A stretch of 64,000 nucleotides of DNA, from NCBI GenBank assembly GCA_002778195.1, contig PCDI01000020.1, positions 149,243-213,242 of the forward strand, written 5' to 3'. The translations under genes and the position numbers were made by a program. Numbering within the stretch: position 1 is the first letter of the stretch; the number at the start of each line of letters is the position of its first letter. The notes below the pieces were generated by a model, which saw only the letters and a list, made by a program, of their open reading frames with translations, made no database searches and was not told the origin of the DNA. The stretch comes from Raffaelea ambrosiae. Lineage: Eukaryota; Ascomycota; Sordariomycetes; Ophiostomatales; Ophiostomataceae. Of this stretch, positions 52,981 to 64,000 are shown one piece after another.

Positions 52981-54540
52981 ATGGCGAGCTTCACAATTGC
53001 ACGGTCTGCTTTCCGCCGTGCGGCGTCCTCCCCTGCTTACAGGGCGGCTCTGCGGCCATCCGTCGTGTCTGCTCGCGTGTTCGCGCCGATTGCTGTGCGT
53101 GCTTTCTCCACGCCGACCTCCAATGCGCCGCTGGCCGAGGGCTTCAACGTGAATGGCGACCGCCTATGGTAAGACTGAACACCTTTTTGTCTCTTCCGGT
53201 TTCGTGGCCTCTTTGTTTCAGCCGTCACTAACCGCCATCCCAGGGACGAGATTCACTACACAGCGCAATGGAGCTTGCCGTCGCCGGGTGGCCTGACTCG
53301 CCTGTGTGCTACGCCAGAAGACAAGATGGCGCGGGATTGGTTTCGCGAGACGGTCATTGGCCTTGGCGCAGACTACAAGGTGAACGCGACAGGCTCGCAG
53401 TTTGCCGTCTTCGAAGGCGAGGACAACTCGATCCCCCCGATCGCCATGGGCAGCCATCTCGACTCTGTTGCCACGGGCGGCAAGTTTGACGGCCCTCTCG
53501 GCGTGCTCGGCGGGCTCGAGGTCATCCGAAGCATGAAAGAGCAGGGGATCAAGACGAAGGCGCCATTGGTCCTGATCAACTGGACGAACGAAGAGGGCGC
53601 CAAGTTCTGGCCATTCCTTGGGTCCTCCATCGTCTATGCCGGGCGGTCGACCGTTGCGCAGGCCCATGCGTCGGTGACACACGACGGGTCCGGCATCACG
53701 ATGGGCAGCGAGCTGGCCAAGATCGGCTACGTCGGCGACGGCCCCAACACGTATGAGGAGTTCCCCATCTCCGCCCACTTTGAGATCCACGTGGAGCAGT
53801 CGACCGACCTTGAAAAGGCCGGCAAGCCGATCGGCTGGGTGACCGGCTGGCAGGGCATGACATGGTGTACGTATGAGGCGGCGGTTTGCCAGGTCTACCG
53901 GGTCTAGTACGAAGAAGAAGAAGAAGAAGGGGACGCAATGCTAATCAACACAGATTCCGTCAACCTCAAGGGCGAAGATGGACACGCCAACACATACCCG
54001 ATGTATGGACGTCGCGATGCCCTCCAGGGTGCAGCCAAGATCATCTCGGCGGTTGAGCAGCTTGCGTACCAGCGCAATGGCTATACGACGGTCACCAACA
54101 TTCGCAGCGGCCCATGGGGTGCTTGCAACATCCAGTCGGACGTCCGGCTGGCATTTTGCCTCATGCACAAGGAGAAGACCGGTCTGGAACTCATGGGAAG
54201 CGACATCGAAGCCAAGGTGAAGGGCATTGTCGCCCTGCATGGCCTGGAGCTCCAGATGGAACGTGACGTCCACCTGCCCCCCGGAGAGTTCTGGCCGGAG
54301 GCAGTCGACTGCGTCAAGCGTGCCTGCGGCGATGAGGGCATTGCCTCTCGCACGGGTACCGGCCATGACTCGACCATGACGACAAATATCGTGCCCACAG
54401 CCATGGTCTTTGTGCGTGCGAAAGACGGCATTAGCCATTCGCCAAAAGAATGGAGTGACAAAGACGACTGCATGAAGGGGGCCATGGCCCTTGGGAAGGC
54501 GGTGTTGAACTTTGACTATTTGCTGCAGACGAAGAAATAA
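52981..54540 (+). CDS. M20-family N-carbamoyl-amino-acid amidohydrolase (PYD3/beta-ureidopropionase-like), mitochondrial
   Basis: Zinc amidohydrolase releasing ammonia and CO2 from an N-carbamoyl amino acid such as N-carbamoyl-beta-alanine. Exons 52981-53168, 53244-53866, 53954-54540, 465 residues. Metal ligands and neighbours: GSHLDSV (His 134), FDGPLG (Asp 145), WTNEEG (Glu 179/180), EIHVEQ (His 245), GTGHDS near the C terminus; dimer/substrate region GMTWYSVNLKGEDGHANTYP is restored by splicing. The first 45 residues are Arg/Ser/Ala-rich with no acids and end RAFST, a classic mitochondrial presequence with an R-3 type cleavage site. Yeast PYD3 relatives belong to pyrimidine breakdown; allantoate amidohydrolase is the alternative. 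Paired with a urea permease. Confidence 0.9.
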
Positions 54541-57497
54541 GTACTGCTTAGGCAGAGTCGAAATAGAAAATATACTTGTCAAACGTATTAACTACAAAGT
54601 GAGATGCATGTCCATCTCTTCTATATTTGGAGCAGGGGGGATGACGAAAATGGTTGTTCGTTTTCCGTTCCGTTTTGACGACCTCGTGTCACTGGGTTGC
54701 AGATGGGATGGTGGTGGGTGAGTCGCTGGGTCGAAGGAGGTCAAGTAGAAGAAAAAAAGAAAAGCACAGCACAGCACAGCACAGCAAAGCACAGCAAAGC
54801 ACAGCAAAGCAAGGCACGGGCAACCGGCTATTGGCTGCTACGCACGGAACTATTGGAACAATTTGTGGTACATTGCAGCAGGTCCCGGTTTACGTCAGCT
54901 ACAGCGCATAGGTAGATTGGTTCCTGCCAAGTGTCTTACGTTCGGCCTGGTTAGTTAGCACGCAACCGGGCTCGATAGCACCATTGCTCGCCATCCTGCG
55001 TGTTCCTGGCGAACAAGGGCAAAACCACGCCTGGAAATCGGACGAGTGTGCGCCCAGGATGGGCACCGGTTGACTCGGGATAGACGGGAGCGTGGAACCA
55101 AAGTGTTCGCATCCCTCGGCCGTCGACCAGTCCCGGTACTTTCTACTTTCCACCGCGATGCTATTTATAACCGGCTTCGATCCAGAAGTCCAGAACACAC
55201 AGAGGGAACATGCATCTCGTGCAGCACGGTATTTTCTCTCTGCATGCGCATACATAGTATGTGTGCCCGCGTCAGAACAGAAGGTGCAGTACTTTATACG
55301 GTCTGCTCGATGCCGGGCAACGGACAGGGCACAGCAACTGTTTTGCGCCTCTGCTTAATTTCTTTGCTTGCGTGTCTATTTGCTCTAACGACGGCGTATT
55401 TGCTCCGTCGCTGGAACTAAAGACGATCCGTCCATACATCAATTAATGGCCCCGTCAGGGGCCGGGGACAAAAGGGGAACAAGAAAAAGAAAGAAAAAAA
55501 AAATTCCCGGTTACCACGCACCTCTGGTTCAAAACGATCGACACTGCATCTCAAGTGGAATATTGGACATATTGGGCGATCTCGTGGGATTTCGCAGCTG
55601 AACCGCCTTAGCTTCTTATGAGTGCCGCTCTTTGCTTCCCTCTGCTATATAGTATTTCTCTACTCGCATATGGCGTCGCCGAAGCGGGCGTCTTCATTGT
55701 TCTTTTTCGTTCCTTTTTATCTCTTTCTTCTTCATTGAAATGGCGGGCCACGGCAGTGCGGGCTCTTTGCCACCGCGGACGCAAAGACCTACGCGGCACC
55801 TGCTAGCGCCGTCAGCGAGGGCTGTCCATTGGGGAATTTTCTTTACGTCACCAACACTTGCGCTAGCGCGCAACAGTACAAGAAAGGCCGTGCCGGCGTG
55901 CCGGAGTCAGTATTCACGACGCACTTGCCAAATTAGCGGCAAGACCCGCAGCAAAAGAAAAAAAGAAGAGAAAAAAAAAAACCTTATTCTCTTAACAAAG
56001 GTCTAGTTACTACGCAAGAAGAAGGTGAAATGCTGCGCTGAGTGCTCTTTTTTTTTTCTCTCTTTACTCAGCCACTCGCTCCCTCCCTTGTCAGCACTGT
56101 GTAAAGTGTCTCACTACGCAATTGTGTACCCGTCAGACCGCCAATCCGCCACGTGCTGCCGTTTTACACCCGTCTTACCCAGCACCATGGGCTGGCAACC
56201 ACGAATGGCCAGCCAGGCATCCGGACCGCATTTCCAGGTGTCTCCAGGAGCCAGTGCCGTTCGTCATAAACCCGTGGTATACGAACAGGACAGTGAAAAG
56301 TGTTGTAAGAGATGGTTCCTTGCTGTTCCACTAATTCTAGGGAGTATAATGGGGTAGGCGAAAACCCCCCAACATCTTATTACATCGACGGCGTGCAGGA
56401 GGATCGTCCTCACTAACGGACTGGCTCGGAAATCTCTGTTCCTGGTAGGATTGGGAAAAATACGCAGCTGGCTCCTGCCCGTCTATTTTTGAAGCGTACG
56501 AGTTCATAACTACCACGTCACCTTGTCAGGCTAACTTTCGACTATTGCCTGCACGGGTATGCAGAACGGATGTAAGGTGTTTCTGTTCTTGTCTTTTTTT
56601 TTTTTTGTTCCTGTTGTTTGTTTAAAACATCTATTGCGCACGTCATTTCTGTCCTGTCCACTGGACTCCATCCACTATTTTCTCGGTCAAACCTCGTGTT
56701 GCTCGTGGCCTTATGTATGGACTCGGCACGATATGTGTAGGAGGTGGGTCGAGTCAGATGTGCGAGAAGAGAACGAAAATGTCAGCCACTTCCATGCTGG
56801 AATAGCATGGAATTTTCCATTACCGGCCTCATGGCCTCCCTTTGTTCGTAGTGCTACTACTCCCCGAACAAAAATCCCCTTGTCTGCTAGTTGGACATAA
56901 ACGGGAGGTCCGAGACACTCTGTAGAAAATACAGTATCTTTGTCGTTGGGAAAGCCGCCCGCTCTTGGCTCCTGAGCAGCTGTGTTACTACGTCCCAATC
57001 AGGAAATTTAGTCTCAGCCTCCCCGATGCCAATCCACCGCTCCAAAGAAAAACTTCCTCATAGGAGGAGGGAGAGGAAAAATGGAGTAGACGGACCAGAA
57101 AAAAAATTGACCAAGCAGGCCCCAAAATACAGGCACGCACACATATCTCAAGTTCAAGGCCGCACATGGCTCCAGCTGCACATGGCTTCAGCGGGCTTCA
57201 GCTGCGCTACCGAATTAGTGGATGCGCCTAGAGGAAGCTCCGGCCTGCGGACTGATGTTCGATTACTGTTCCCGTAAAGAAGCAGCTGTAAGATGCTAAC
57301 TTTAAGTCGGTTGATTTTTCTGTTCGTTTGCTTTTCTTTCGCCTTTTGTCTCCGGGAGTATGGAGAGGCTCCACAGGATGCTCCGTATAAGTCGGTCCCA
57401 TCCTGCGGACCGTAATATTTGAGGCAGCCGTCCGATGGCTGGGATGCTACTTCAAATAGCTTGACACGGTCTCTCGTCCTGCATTCGATATTTCATT
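54541..57497. other. Long intergenic region without a supported gene
   Basis: 3 kb between the amidohydrolase stop and the GT2 promoter. Short frames only. Contains the AGCAC repeat and several T or A tracts (for example 55970-55981, 56049-56060, 56587-56606). No RNA gene recognised. Confidence 0.55.
54763..54812. repeat. Pentanucleotide AGCAM repeat, ten copies
   Basis: Ten 5-bp units, AGCAC or AGCAA: four AGCAC, then AGCAA and AGCAC alternating, ending with two AGCAA. It lies about 220 bp downstream of the amidohydrolase stop. Confidence 0.9.
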
Positions 57498-57504
57498 TAT
57501 ATAT
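57498..57504 (+). promoter_or_regulatory. TATA-like box of the GT2 gene
   Basis: TATATAT, 123 bp upstream of ATG 57627. Confidence 0.4.
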
Positions 57505-57626
57505 GCTTCGATCTCGGGAAGGAACCAAGCTTCTTTCTTCGTCCCAAAATTCTCCTTCGTCTATAATGCTTCTTGTTATTTGATCAATCATACCTTTCTC
57601 GGGTGGCAAAGTGCGTGCTCTCACAA

Positions 57627-60156
57627 ATGGACAAGATGAACCAGGAAAAGCGGGCTTCATTCACACCATCCAGCCTGGACAAGCGAATGTCTGTTCTCAG
57701 GGAGAAGAGATCATCCTGGACTCCGTCCAAAAGCGATAAGCGGGCTTCGGTATTAAGCACACTTTCAAAGCGATCCTCCCTGACCACCCAAGAAAAGCGC
57801 ACTTCGGCCATTGTTTTCCGCCAGGATGACCCTGAATCTTCGTCGTCCATTCTCAAAGATGTCTATATTCCCGAGAACCTCTTAGCAGCAGGGAGCCCCA
57901 GCTCGATCCCCGGCTCGTCTTCCGAGGACGCCGCATCTCCGTCACTGATATCACCATTTGATGCCGGTTGGGAGCGCAATCGGTCTTCGCAAATCAGCCG
58001 GAGCTACAGCAATAACAACAAGAGAGCATCCGGAATTTCCTACCAAGGTGTGCAGCGTCCTCTTTCAGCATACATTCCACCAGGCCGAGACTTGAGCGAT
58101 TATGAAAGTGGTACATTATGTCTCTCGGCACCGTCAAAACGGTCTTCTACGTACTCTGCTACTTCTGGATATCCATCACATGCACGGCAATCGGGACAGA
58201 CAATAGACCCGGCCAAGCTGCCAATGCAAGCTCGCAGCCAAGGGAATTCTTTCCAGAATCCCTTCCAGTCAACCCAAGACGAAGAACAAGATGGCCTCGT
58301 CGATCCTTTTGCAGACACGGCTTTCCCTGCCGCCCGAAGCTCAATTCGAAAGGCCGTTGACACCGTGGTCCCCCCCTCTGTGCAAGAGAAAGTCACGGGC
58401 CGACGAAACGACATGCGCGAGCTCCAGGCCAAAGCGCGCGCTCGCGGCCAAGCCCTCCAGCGGAAGGCATGGGCACAATTCCTTTTTGAGTACAGCTTCT
58501 ACACAGTTCTGGTGGCTTTTGTTTATCTCGTCCTGGTGGGAAGGCCCCTGTGGAAAGGTGCCGTCTGGTGGCTGTACTGGGTGGTGTCCCGGTATTTCTA
58601 CCTCCAGGGGGGGTGGGCCATTACCATCGGTATGGCCGCCCTATACACTTTCACTCCACTGCTGATCTTGTTCGAGCCCGACCCGCCCATGCCCGAGGAG
58701 GTGGTGGAGACCGACGATCGCGACCCAGAAATAGCCTTGCCCGACAGCGTGGCCGACACCGCCCTGCTGATTCCATGCTACAAATCAGAGAACATCATCG
58801 GTCCAACGCTTGAGGCGGCTCTCAAGATCTTCCCGCCCGGGAACATATTTGTCATCGCCAATGGAAACTCGCCAACACCCCTAGACAACACCGAGGACGT
58901 CTGCCGACAGTACGCCGTGAACCACATCTGGTCGCCCGTCGGCTCCAAGATCGTTGCTCAGTTCGTTGGCTGCTATGCGGCCAAGGATTTCCAGTATGCT
59001 CTCCTCATCGACGACGACTGTGCTCTGCCGCCCAATTTCCCCGTGGTCAGCGACCGCATCACTGGAAAAGTGAAAAGCATCGGCTACACCATCAAGTCTG
59101 TTGGCCCCGAGTCGTCCAAAGGAACGTACTGTCAGCAAGCACAGGATCTCGAATACAAGATCTCTGGTCTGCAACGAGCCTTGGCTGGCAAGATTGGCAG
59201 CGTGACCTTCCCTCACGGCGCCATCTCGTTGTGGGATCGGGAGTTCTTGGTGGACATCTTCTTCGACCACCCGGGTTTCAGCGTGTCTGAGGATTGGTTC
59301 TTTGGACACAGCTGCCGGCGACTGGGCGGCCGCATCCAGATGTGTACGGCCGTCTTTGTCGAAACAGAGACACCGGCGGCATTGTTCTTCAACAGCAGCG
59401 GGGCGGCCCGAGGAGGGTTCGGTGAGATGACGGTATTCAAACAACGCTTTCTCCGGTGGAACTTCTTCTTTGTGAATGGCATGTACTACAACATGTCTTA
59501 CATCCTCGGCAGTTGGAAGTTGGGCTTCTGGGAGCTCGGCGCCAAATTCTTTGTCTTCCAAGAGGTTGGTCTCAATCTAGACGTCTTGATGCTCCCTTAC
59601 CGTATTGCGAGGCCGCTAACCACGAATGGTACTAGGTTTATGAAACTTTCTTATACCTGATCACGCCGTTCATTCTTCCCATCTCCTTTATTGTCCGGGC
59701 CGATTTCACGGGCATCATGCTCGCAGCCACAATTGGGATGTACCTGTTTAATGTGCTCATCTTCAATGAAGTTCATCTGCGGAGAAAGCACGAGAGGGTG
59801 GCATGGAACGTTCTTTTTTGGTACTACGTAAGTATACGGTCTTGGATATGCTTAGACTGGATTTTTGGCTAACACCATTAAATCAGATGCCATATAAGTT
59901 CATCTTGACTTTTGTCAACGTTGCGAGCTGCTACTGGTCACTTTTTAAGTATGCCCGCTATTTTGCAACACGCCATCCAAAGGTCATCGAAGATGAAAAG
60001 GCAGTCGCTGTTGTCTGCGACTTGGAAGAAAAAGAGGACAATTGCAGTTTGCCGGAGGAATCAGAGCCTGAAGAATCAGGGCCCGAGGACTCGGCCACAG
60101 ATGGTTCAGATTCGCCTGTGCCTGGTTCAGAGGTATCATTGCATGGCTACTTGTAA
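57627..60156 (+). CDS. Processive family 2 glycosyltransferase (hyphal GT2 / Cps1-like polysaccharide synthase)
   Basis: Membrane synthase of a cell-surface polysaccharide. Exons 57627-59564, 59636-59827, 59887-60156, 799 residues. A hydrophilic N-terminal 290 residues carries repeated KRxS motifs. Two or three spans follow (FLFEYSFYTVLVAFVYLVLV; WAITIGMAALYTFTPLLILF), then the catalytic domain: ALLIPCYKSENIIGPTLEAAL, DDD at 462-464, the acceptor region SVSEDWFFGHSCRRLGGRIQM, and QRFLRW (606-611), the QxxRW signature. C-terminal spans are in exons 2-3, and the tail is Glu/Ser-rich. ATG 57627 (MDKMNQEK) is the first in-frame Met; the frame is open a little upstream without one. Intron 1 has a weak GTTGGT donor, but splicing restores FQEVYETFLYLITPF. 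Fungal relatives are needed for hyphal growth on solid surfaces and for virulence in cereal pathogens; the polymer is not established. Confidence 0.9.
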
Positions 60157-60721
60157 GCCTACTAATCCTGATTAAAGTGCAATTTGATTAGCATTGCGTG
60201 GAAATTCGACCAATAGGCGTTCAAGGCTCAAACATTATTTTAATGAACTGAATTAATAAATTCTTATACTGTGTCCCCTACGCGATCAATGAGAGTGCCC
60301 AAGATGATCTTGTCGATATCAAATGAAGCTAGATGGAAATTTCATCCCTCATTTGAGAAAGCATTTTCTCCAACACAAATCAAGTAGAAAAGCAGCCAAA
60401 GAAGGGGGGTAGAAAAGAAATGACAACGGCAGTGGTAATGATAATGGTAATGGTGATAACTGGTAACATTAAATGAGGCAACAGACATGTAACGGGTCAA
60501 CCGATTTATTTCCTCATTATTACGTCAGTGAAGACGGACAGGAAACCAACCATTTCCAGCATGACAGAACTGCTTATAGCGCGGTAATGACACGAGCAAG
60601 CAAGGCACGGACGTCTTTCTTTTTATGGTTCTGCATGTTTCCTTTCTTAATCAATCATTCCAGTCTCTTCTGCTTTCCTCCCAGCGAGCAAAGTATACAT
60701 CCATACATCCCAAAAGCAATC
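60157..60721. other. Intergenic, nothing recognised
   Basis: AT-rich flank with an imperfect GGTAATGAT-type microsatellite around 60433-60468. Confidence 0.5.
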
Positions 60722-62147
60722 ATGTCTACCGAACAAACAGGCGTTAAAACATTGCGGCTTCCACCGCTACCTCCGTCGCCCACATCACTACTCGGTCGAA
60801 TTTTGCTCGGTCTCTGGGCTTGGTTCTGCTCCTGGTTTTCGACTCCACGGCAGATTTACACAACCTCTCTCGAGAACGAGCCAATACCGCCTCCCTGGCT
60901 ACTGGCGCTGCAACACAACTACTCCTCCTGTCGTATATACCGGATTCCGGATGAAATCCTTCTCATGATCCGCGATCGTACATGCCCAGTCACAAGGCTT
61001 GCGTTCCGGCAATCTTGTCAACGGCTCATGTGCATCGCTATAGAAAGATGCGAGGCGCCTGGACAGTTGTGCGACGACGTGAAATGTCGCATTTTAGACA
61101 ATCACTATGGTCGTCTAGCATTGCCACTAAGCTACCCAATGTGTGTTCCTCTGCAGCGAGCTTGGCGTAACATGGGCCACTTTTGCGAAGACTGCCGCCG
61201 ATTTCACGAGACTGGGCAATTCGCTGCCACGATAGAGAAGTTCAAGACACCCCTGTGGTGCTCACGCTGCAACACACATCACTGGGCATTGCTATTCTCA
61301 AAGGCTCAGCGTGCAACTCGGGACAGAAAGCGTGTTTGCATTGGCTTCGAAGGTAGAATTCGTCTATGCTCGCACAAGACATTGTCTTGGGATCAATACC
61401 ACGAGACACTGCACACAATTGAATCTGGCCACTGGAAAAATACAAGTTGCCATTCTTGCACCCTTTTCAAAAAAAAAACCGGATTATCGCATAAACAACC
61501 TTCCCGACGAGGACCGTTTCTGTCTCAACATAAATTGGACTGCTCCAATCTTCACTCTCGACCCATCCGTTCCGATCACAAGACAATATCTCCGCGAATC
61601 CCTCCTAGCACATAAAACGCCAAATCTCGACGACTTGCTGTGTCCGCATGTGAAGGGCGACAGACTTCAACTCCTCCTTGCTTTTGAACCGGACCGATGC
61701 GCATATTTTGCAGATCCACCAATAACAGGAAGAGTCTATGGGCAGCACCATTATCACCGGCAGGACGAATATTGCTGTCGATGCCTTAGCACAATGACCC
61801 CGTACTGGAAAGGGAAATTCATCCCAGAAGAACCCAGTGCCGCGGGCACTGCTCTTTGCGCACAGCCAGGATGCCACTACTTTTGTTGCAGGTTATGCTC
61901 ATGCGGTTATCAATGGGTTCGCGGCAAAGGGAACATTGTTTATCTGAAGACGATTCGTAGCATTTATGATCTCGAAAAGCCGACATGTCGGAACTGGTTG
62001 AGTAACATTGACCTGGACTTGTTGGGAGCCAGAGAGGATAACGATTTGCAGAGGGTCATCTGGTGTGAAAATGGCCAATGCGCTACCGAGCCTTACTGGT
62101 CGTCACTTGTTCGCGACGACCCAAGTGTTAGCCGGGAATTTGCATAG
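60722..62147 (+). CDS. F-box-like Cys-rich protein, frameshifted at an A10 run
   Basis: Two overlapping frames form one protein. Frame 1 runs from ATG 60722 (MSTEQTGVK) through an F-box-like start (YRIPDEILLMIRDRTCP, about residue 75), then paired cysteines FCEDC and WCSRC, KAQRATRDRKRVCIGFEGRIRLC, and continues to the A10 run at 61469-61478. Frame 2 then carries on in the same style (NLPDEDRFCLNINW, QDEYCCRCLSTMTPYW, PGCHYFCCRLCSCGYQWVRGKGNIVYLK) to the stop at 62147. Omitting one A gives a continuous 474-residue protein. Lineage-specific fungal F-box proteins with this zinc-ribbon-like pattern exist, but the function is unknown. Either a sequencing error in the homopolymer, a true frameshift mutation, or slippage. 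No GT-AG intron explains the shift. Confidence 0.65.
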
Positions 62148-63217
62148 AGGTAAAAACACGATTGTATACTTACTGAAATGAATGGAGGGCGAGTAAACTT
62201 TGCGGTGACAGATGCCAGCGTTGCATGATACCGTGACGGCAGTAGTCCAGTGGAGTCTTTGCGGTCGGGACTTGTCCGCGTATGGCGAAACTGTTGGACT
62301 GTTATCGGCGAGAGGGAAAGGTGAGCAATAATGCCCACGGAAGCGCAAAAGTAGGAGAAATGCAAGTCGTACTTTGTCCATTTCGGTAGCAGAGACCACA
62401 GAGACGCTCAATGTGAGTCTTTCCCAATGCGATTGGTCCAGGAAATGTGAAGCCGCCATTGGTGCTTGGAGTGAATGAGGATAATCGTGCACTTGGAAAC
62501 GACAGTGAACTGGATCTTGGCACTGCGGCAGAGAATTTATGTCAGCCATTGGTTCGCAGCACATTCACACCGACGCAACAGTGTTGAAGCTTACTAGAGC
62601 CGACGGTTCGGAAATGCTCTTGAGCAGCATCTGTTTTGTTGTGGGCAGATCCGTCTGGCCAACCCGCAGATGACTTGTGAAACGGCCGTCGACGCATGAG
62701 CCCTGATGATGGAATGAGGCTTTGCGAGCGTGGAGAGCTGCAGGGGGCGAAACTGTGCGCATCATTGAGTATGAGAACTGTTCCTGTGGCTAATGTCAAG
62801 GGAAAGGGAAATAAATGCCTGCGGTGACCAACTTTGACATCGGCTTTGGCCGGAAGCTGTTTTCATGGCTGTTGCAGCAATCAGTATATATTCTGTTCTC
62901 AGAATTCCAGAGGGAGGACGGAAAGGACTAGATCTACCATCAGAAGAAGCCAAATGATGCACAAAGTCCGCCGGGGAGATCCATGAAGATTCGAGTAGGT
63001 GCTCGTGCTCGCCGAAGCTCACACTGGTGCGCTCACAACACTAGTGGTATCACGACTGTCTGGCGAGGTGTCGCTGCCAACACGCTCCAGAGGCTGGGCC
63101 CCCTTCTGCGGTGCCGACTTTGACTAGATCACTTCGGGTTCCGGAGGGCGCGTCCACCGGTACCACCACGGGCATCTAGTTTCATGTCATCCCCTTTCCC
63201 TGGGTCCATTCTCTCGT
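62148..63217. other. Intergenic, nothing recognised
   Basis: About 1.07 kb with short frames only and no recognised domain. Confidence 0.5.
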
Positions 63218-63562
63218 CTATTTTTTGGATGAGGTTTTCATCTTCCGGGTTTTAACTACTTTGCCAGAAGCAAAGCACATGCCCCAGGTCCAGCGTAATC
63301 CCTTGACGAAACTCGCAATAACCGAAAAAAGCAAGGTGGAAATCGCCAAGGCGACCGTGGCTTTTACGGTAATCACAGTCCAAGGACTAGATTCCGGATG
63401 TTCGTGGATCGCCGCCACACGTTCCACGACAGCCACGATCTTCTCCCACCCCTCCACGAATCTCCTGACCATTTCGGGGTCGACCTGCTGGTAGACGACC
63501 TGGGTCGTCTTAGCGATAATGGTCGTTGTTGTTGTTGTTGTTGTTCCTGAAGAGATCGGCAT
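63218..63562 (-). CDS. Small hypothetical protein with one or two membrane segments
   Basis: Open frame of 114 residues from ATG 63562 in CACAATG context, preceded on its strand by a CT-rich leader. It starts MPISSG followed by eight Thr (a (GTT)n repeat on the plus strand), then a helix-like region with VRRFVEGWEKIVAVVERV and a hydrophobic stretch ATVALAISTLLFSVIASFV, ending in a basic KTRKMKTSSKK tail. No family recognised. It could be a real tail-anchored-type protein or a chance frame. Confidence 0.4.
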   Translation of the reverse strand: MPISSGTTTTTTTTIIAKTTQVVYQQVDPEMVRRFVEGWEKIVAVVERVAAIHEHPESSPWTVITVKATVALAISTLLFSVIASFVKGLRWTWGMCFASGKVVKTRKMKTSSKK

Positions 63563-64000
63563 TGTGTCGTTCGGTTCTGAAGAAGAAGAAGAAACGAGAA
63601 GGAGAGAGAAAGGGGGAGACAGAAATACCTGAAATGCCCTCCCAAATCAGAAGTTCTCTTTCTTGGGTCGTTCCTTCCTGAACAAGAACACCGAGCGCGT
63701 ACCTTCCTTCTCTATAGTTACACACGTAAGATAGTCACCTGGAAACGGATGCTCAGAGGACGGCCTGACCAAAATGGAAGGCACGAGTGCCAGAATCCCA
63801 ACAAAATCTGGCCATGCCTTCCTTAAACTTGCCCTGGAAAACGTGGCAAGGCAAAAAAAACCTGCTTGTCGTTGCAGACATTCGATGTAGGAGAACAATA
63901 GCTGCCTTGTTCCCCGCTCAAGCATCCTGTGCATCATTGAGAGACTGGTCTTGTCGTTTAACTGTAGCGCGCCGTGGCTGCAGGACGCGGCCGCCATTTT
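63563..64000. other. Window edge, nothing certain
   Basis: A minus-strand frame (63997-63647, 116 codons, MAAASCSHGALQ start) reaches the edge but has no recognisable domain. It might be a 5' exon spliced to the small protein. Confidence 0.3.

Noticed and set aside
63647..63997. 116-codon minus-strand frame at the right edge
   Set aside because: No recognisable domain; it may be a 5' exon, but nothing supports a specific junction.
1..64000. CRISPR arrays, bacterial operons, rRNA genes and complete transposons
   Set aside because: None seen. Tandem repeats found lack spacer structure, genes have spliceosomal introns, and no transposase or reverse transcriptase motif was noticed. tRNA detection by eye is not reliable, so small RNA genes may be missed.

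Overview
The window is nuclear DNA from a filamentous ascomycete, probably a Sordariomycete-type mould (inferred from gene style, not from a search). The evidence is short GT-AG introns (about 55-250 nt) in most genes, GC-rich third codon positions, three intact Zn2Cys6 regulators, a GH51 arabinofuranosidase, a hyphal-type GT2 synthase, and many sugar, allantoate-type, oligopeptide and urea permeases. About twenty protein genes can be supported. The rest is long, more AT-rich, apparently non-coding DNA, mainly at 2.4-7.2 kb, 44.6-47.8 kb, 54.5-57.6 kb and 62.1-63.2 kb.

Layout. 0-2.4 kb: 3'-truncated ferric reductase, with iron-type GATA sites about 1 kb upstream. 7.2-8.5 kb: remnant of a Zn2Cys6-type regulator with two in-frame stops. 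8.6-16.3 kb: GH51 arabinofuranosidase, a Zn2Cys6 regulator and a divergent sugar permease, plausibly a carbohydrate-use group. 16.3-19.9 kb: a serine beta-lactamase-like hydrolase and a second sugar permease. 20.5-26.5 kb: class III aminotransferase, Zn2Cys6 regulator and type B carboxylesterase. 27.0-41.1 kb: a Zn2Cys6 regulator, then four genes all on the minus strand (metallo-beta-lactamase-fold lactonase, fused isopropylmalate-isomerase-like enzyme, sugar-porter permease, isopropylmalate-dehydrogenase-like enzyme), then a divergent allantoate-type permease. 41.7-44.6 kb: OPT oligopeptide transporter. 47.8-48.7 kb: secreted AIM6/PLC-like phosphodiesterase. 49.3-54.5 kb: DUR3 urea permease and a divergent, apparently mitochondrial N-carbamoyl-amino-acid amidohydrolase, sharing a GATA-rich intergenic region. 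57.6-60.2 kb: GT2 polysaccharide synthase. 60.7-62.1 kb: F-box-like Cys-rich protein with a frameshift at a 10-A run. 63.2-63.6 kb: possible small membrane protein.

The most interesting unit is 27-39 kb. Both enzymes of the isopropylmalate-to-ketoacid half of leucine biosynthesis sit together with a transporter, a lactonase and a regulator, but with no isopropylmalate synthase in view. This looks more like a dedicated 2-/3-hydroxyacid pathway (specialised biosynthesis or catabolism) than housekeeping leucine synthesis. The second is the DUR3/amidohydrolase pair, which reads as a nitrogen-controlled ureide or pyrimidine salvage module. All splice sites are hand-derived from conserved motifs and frame closure.
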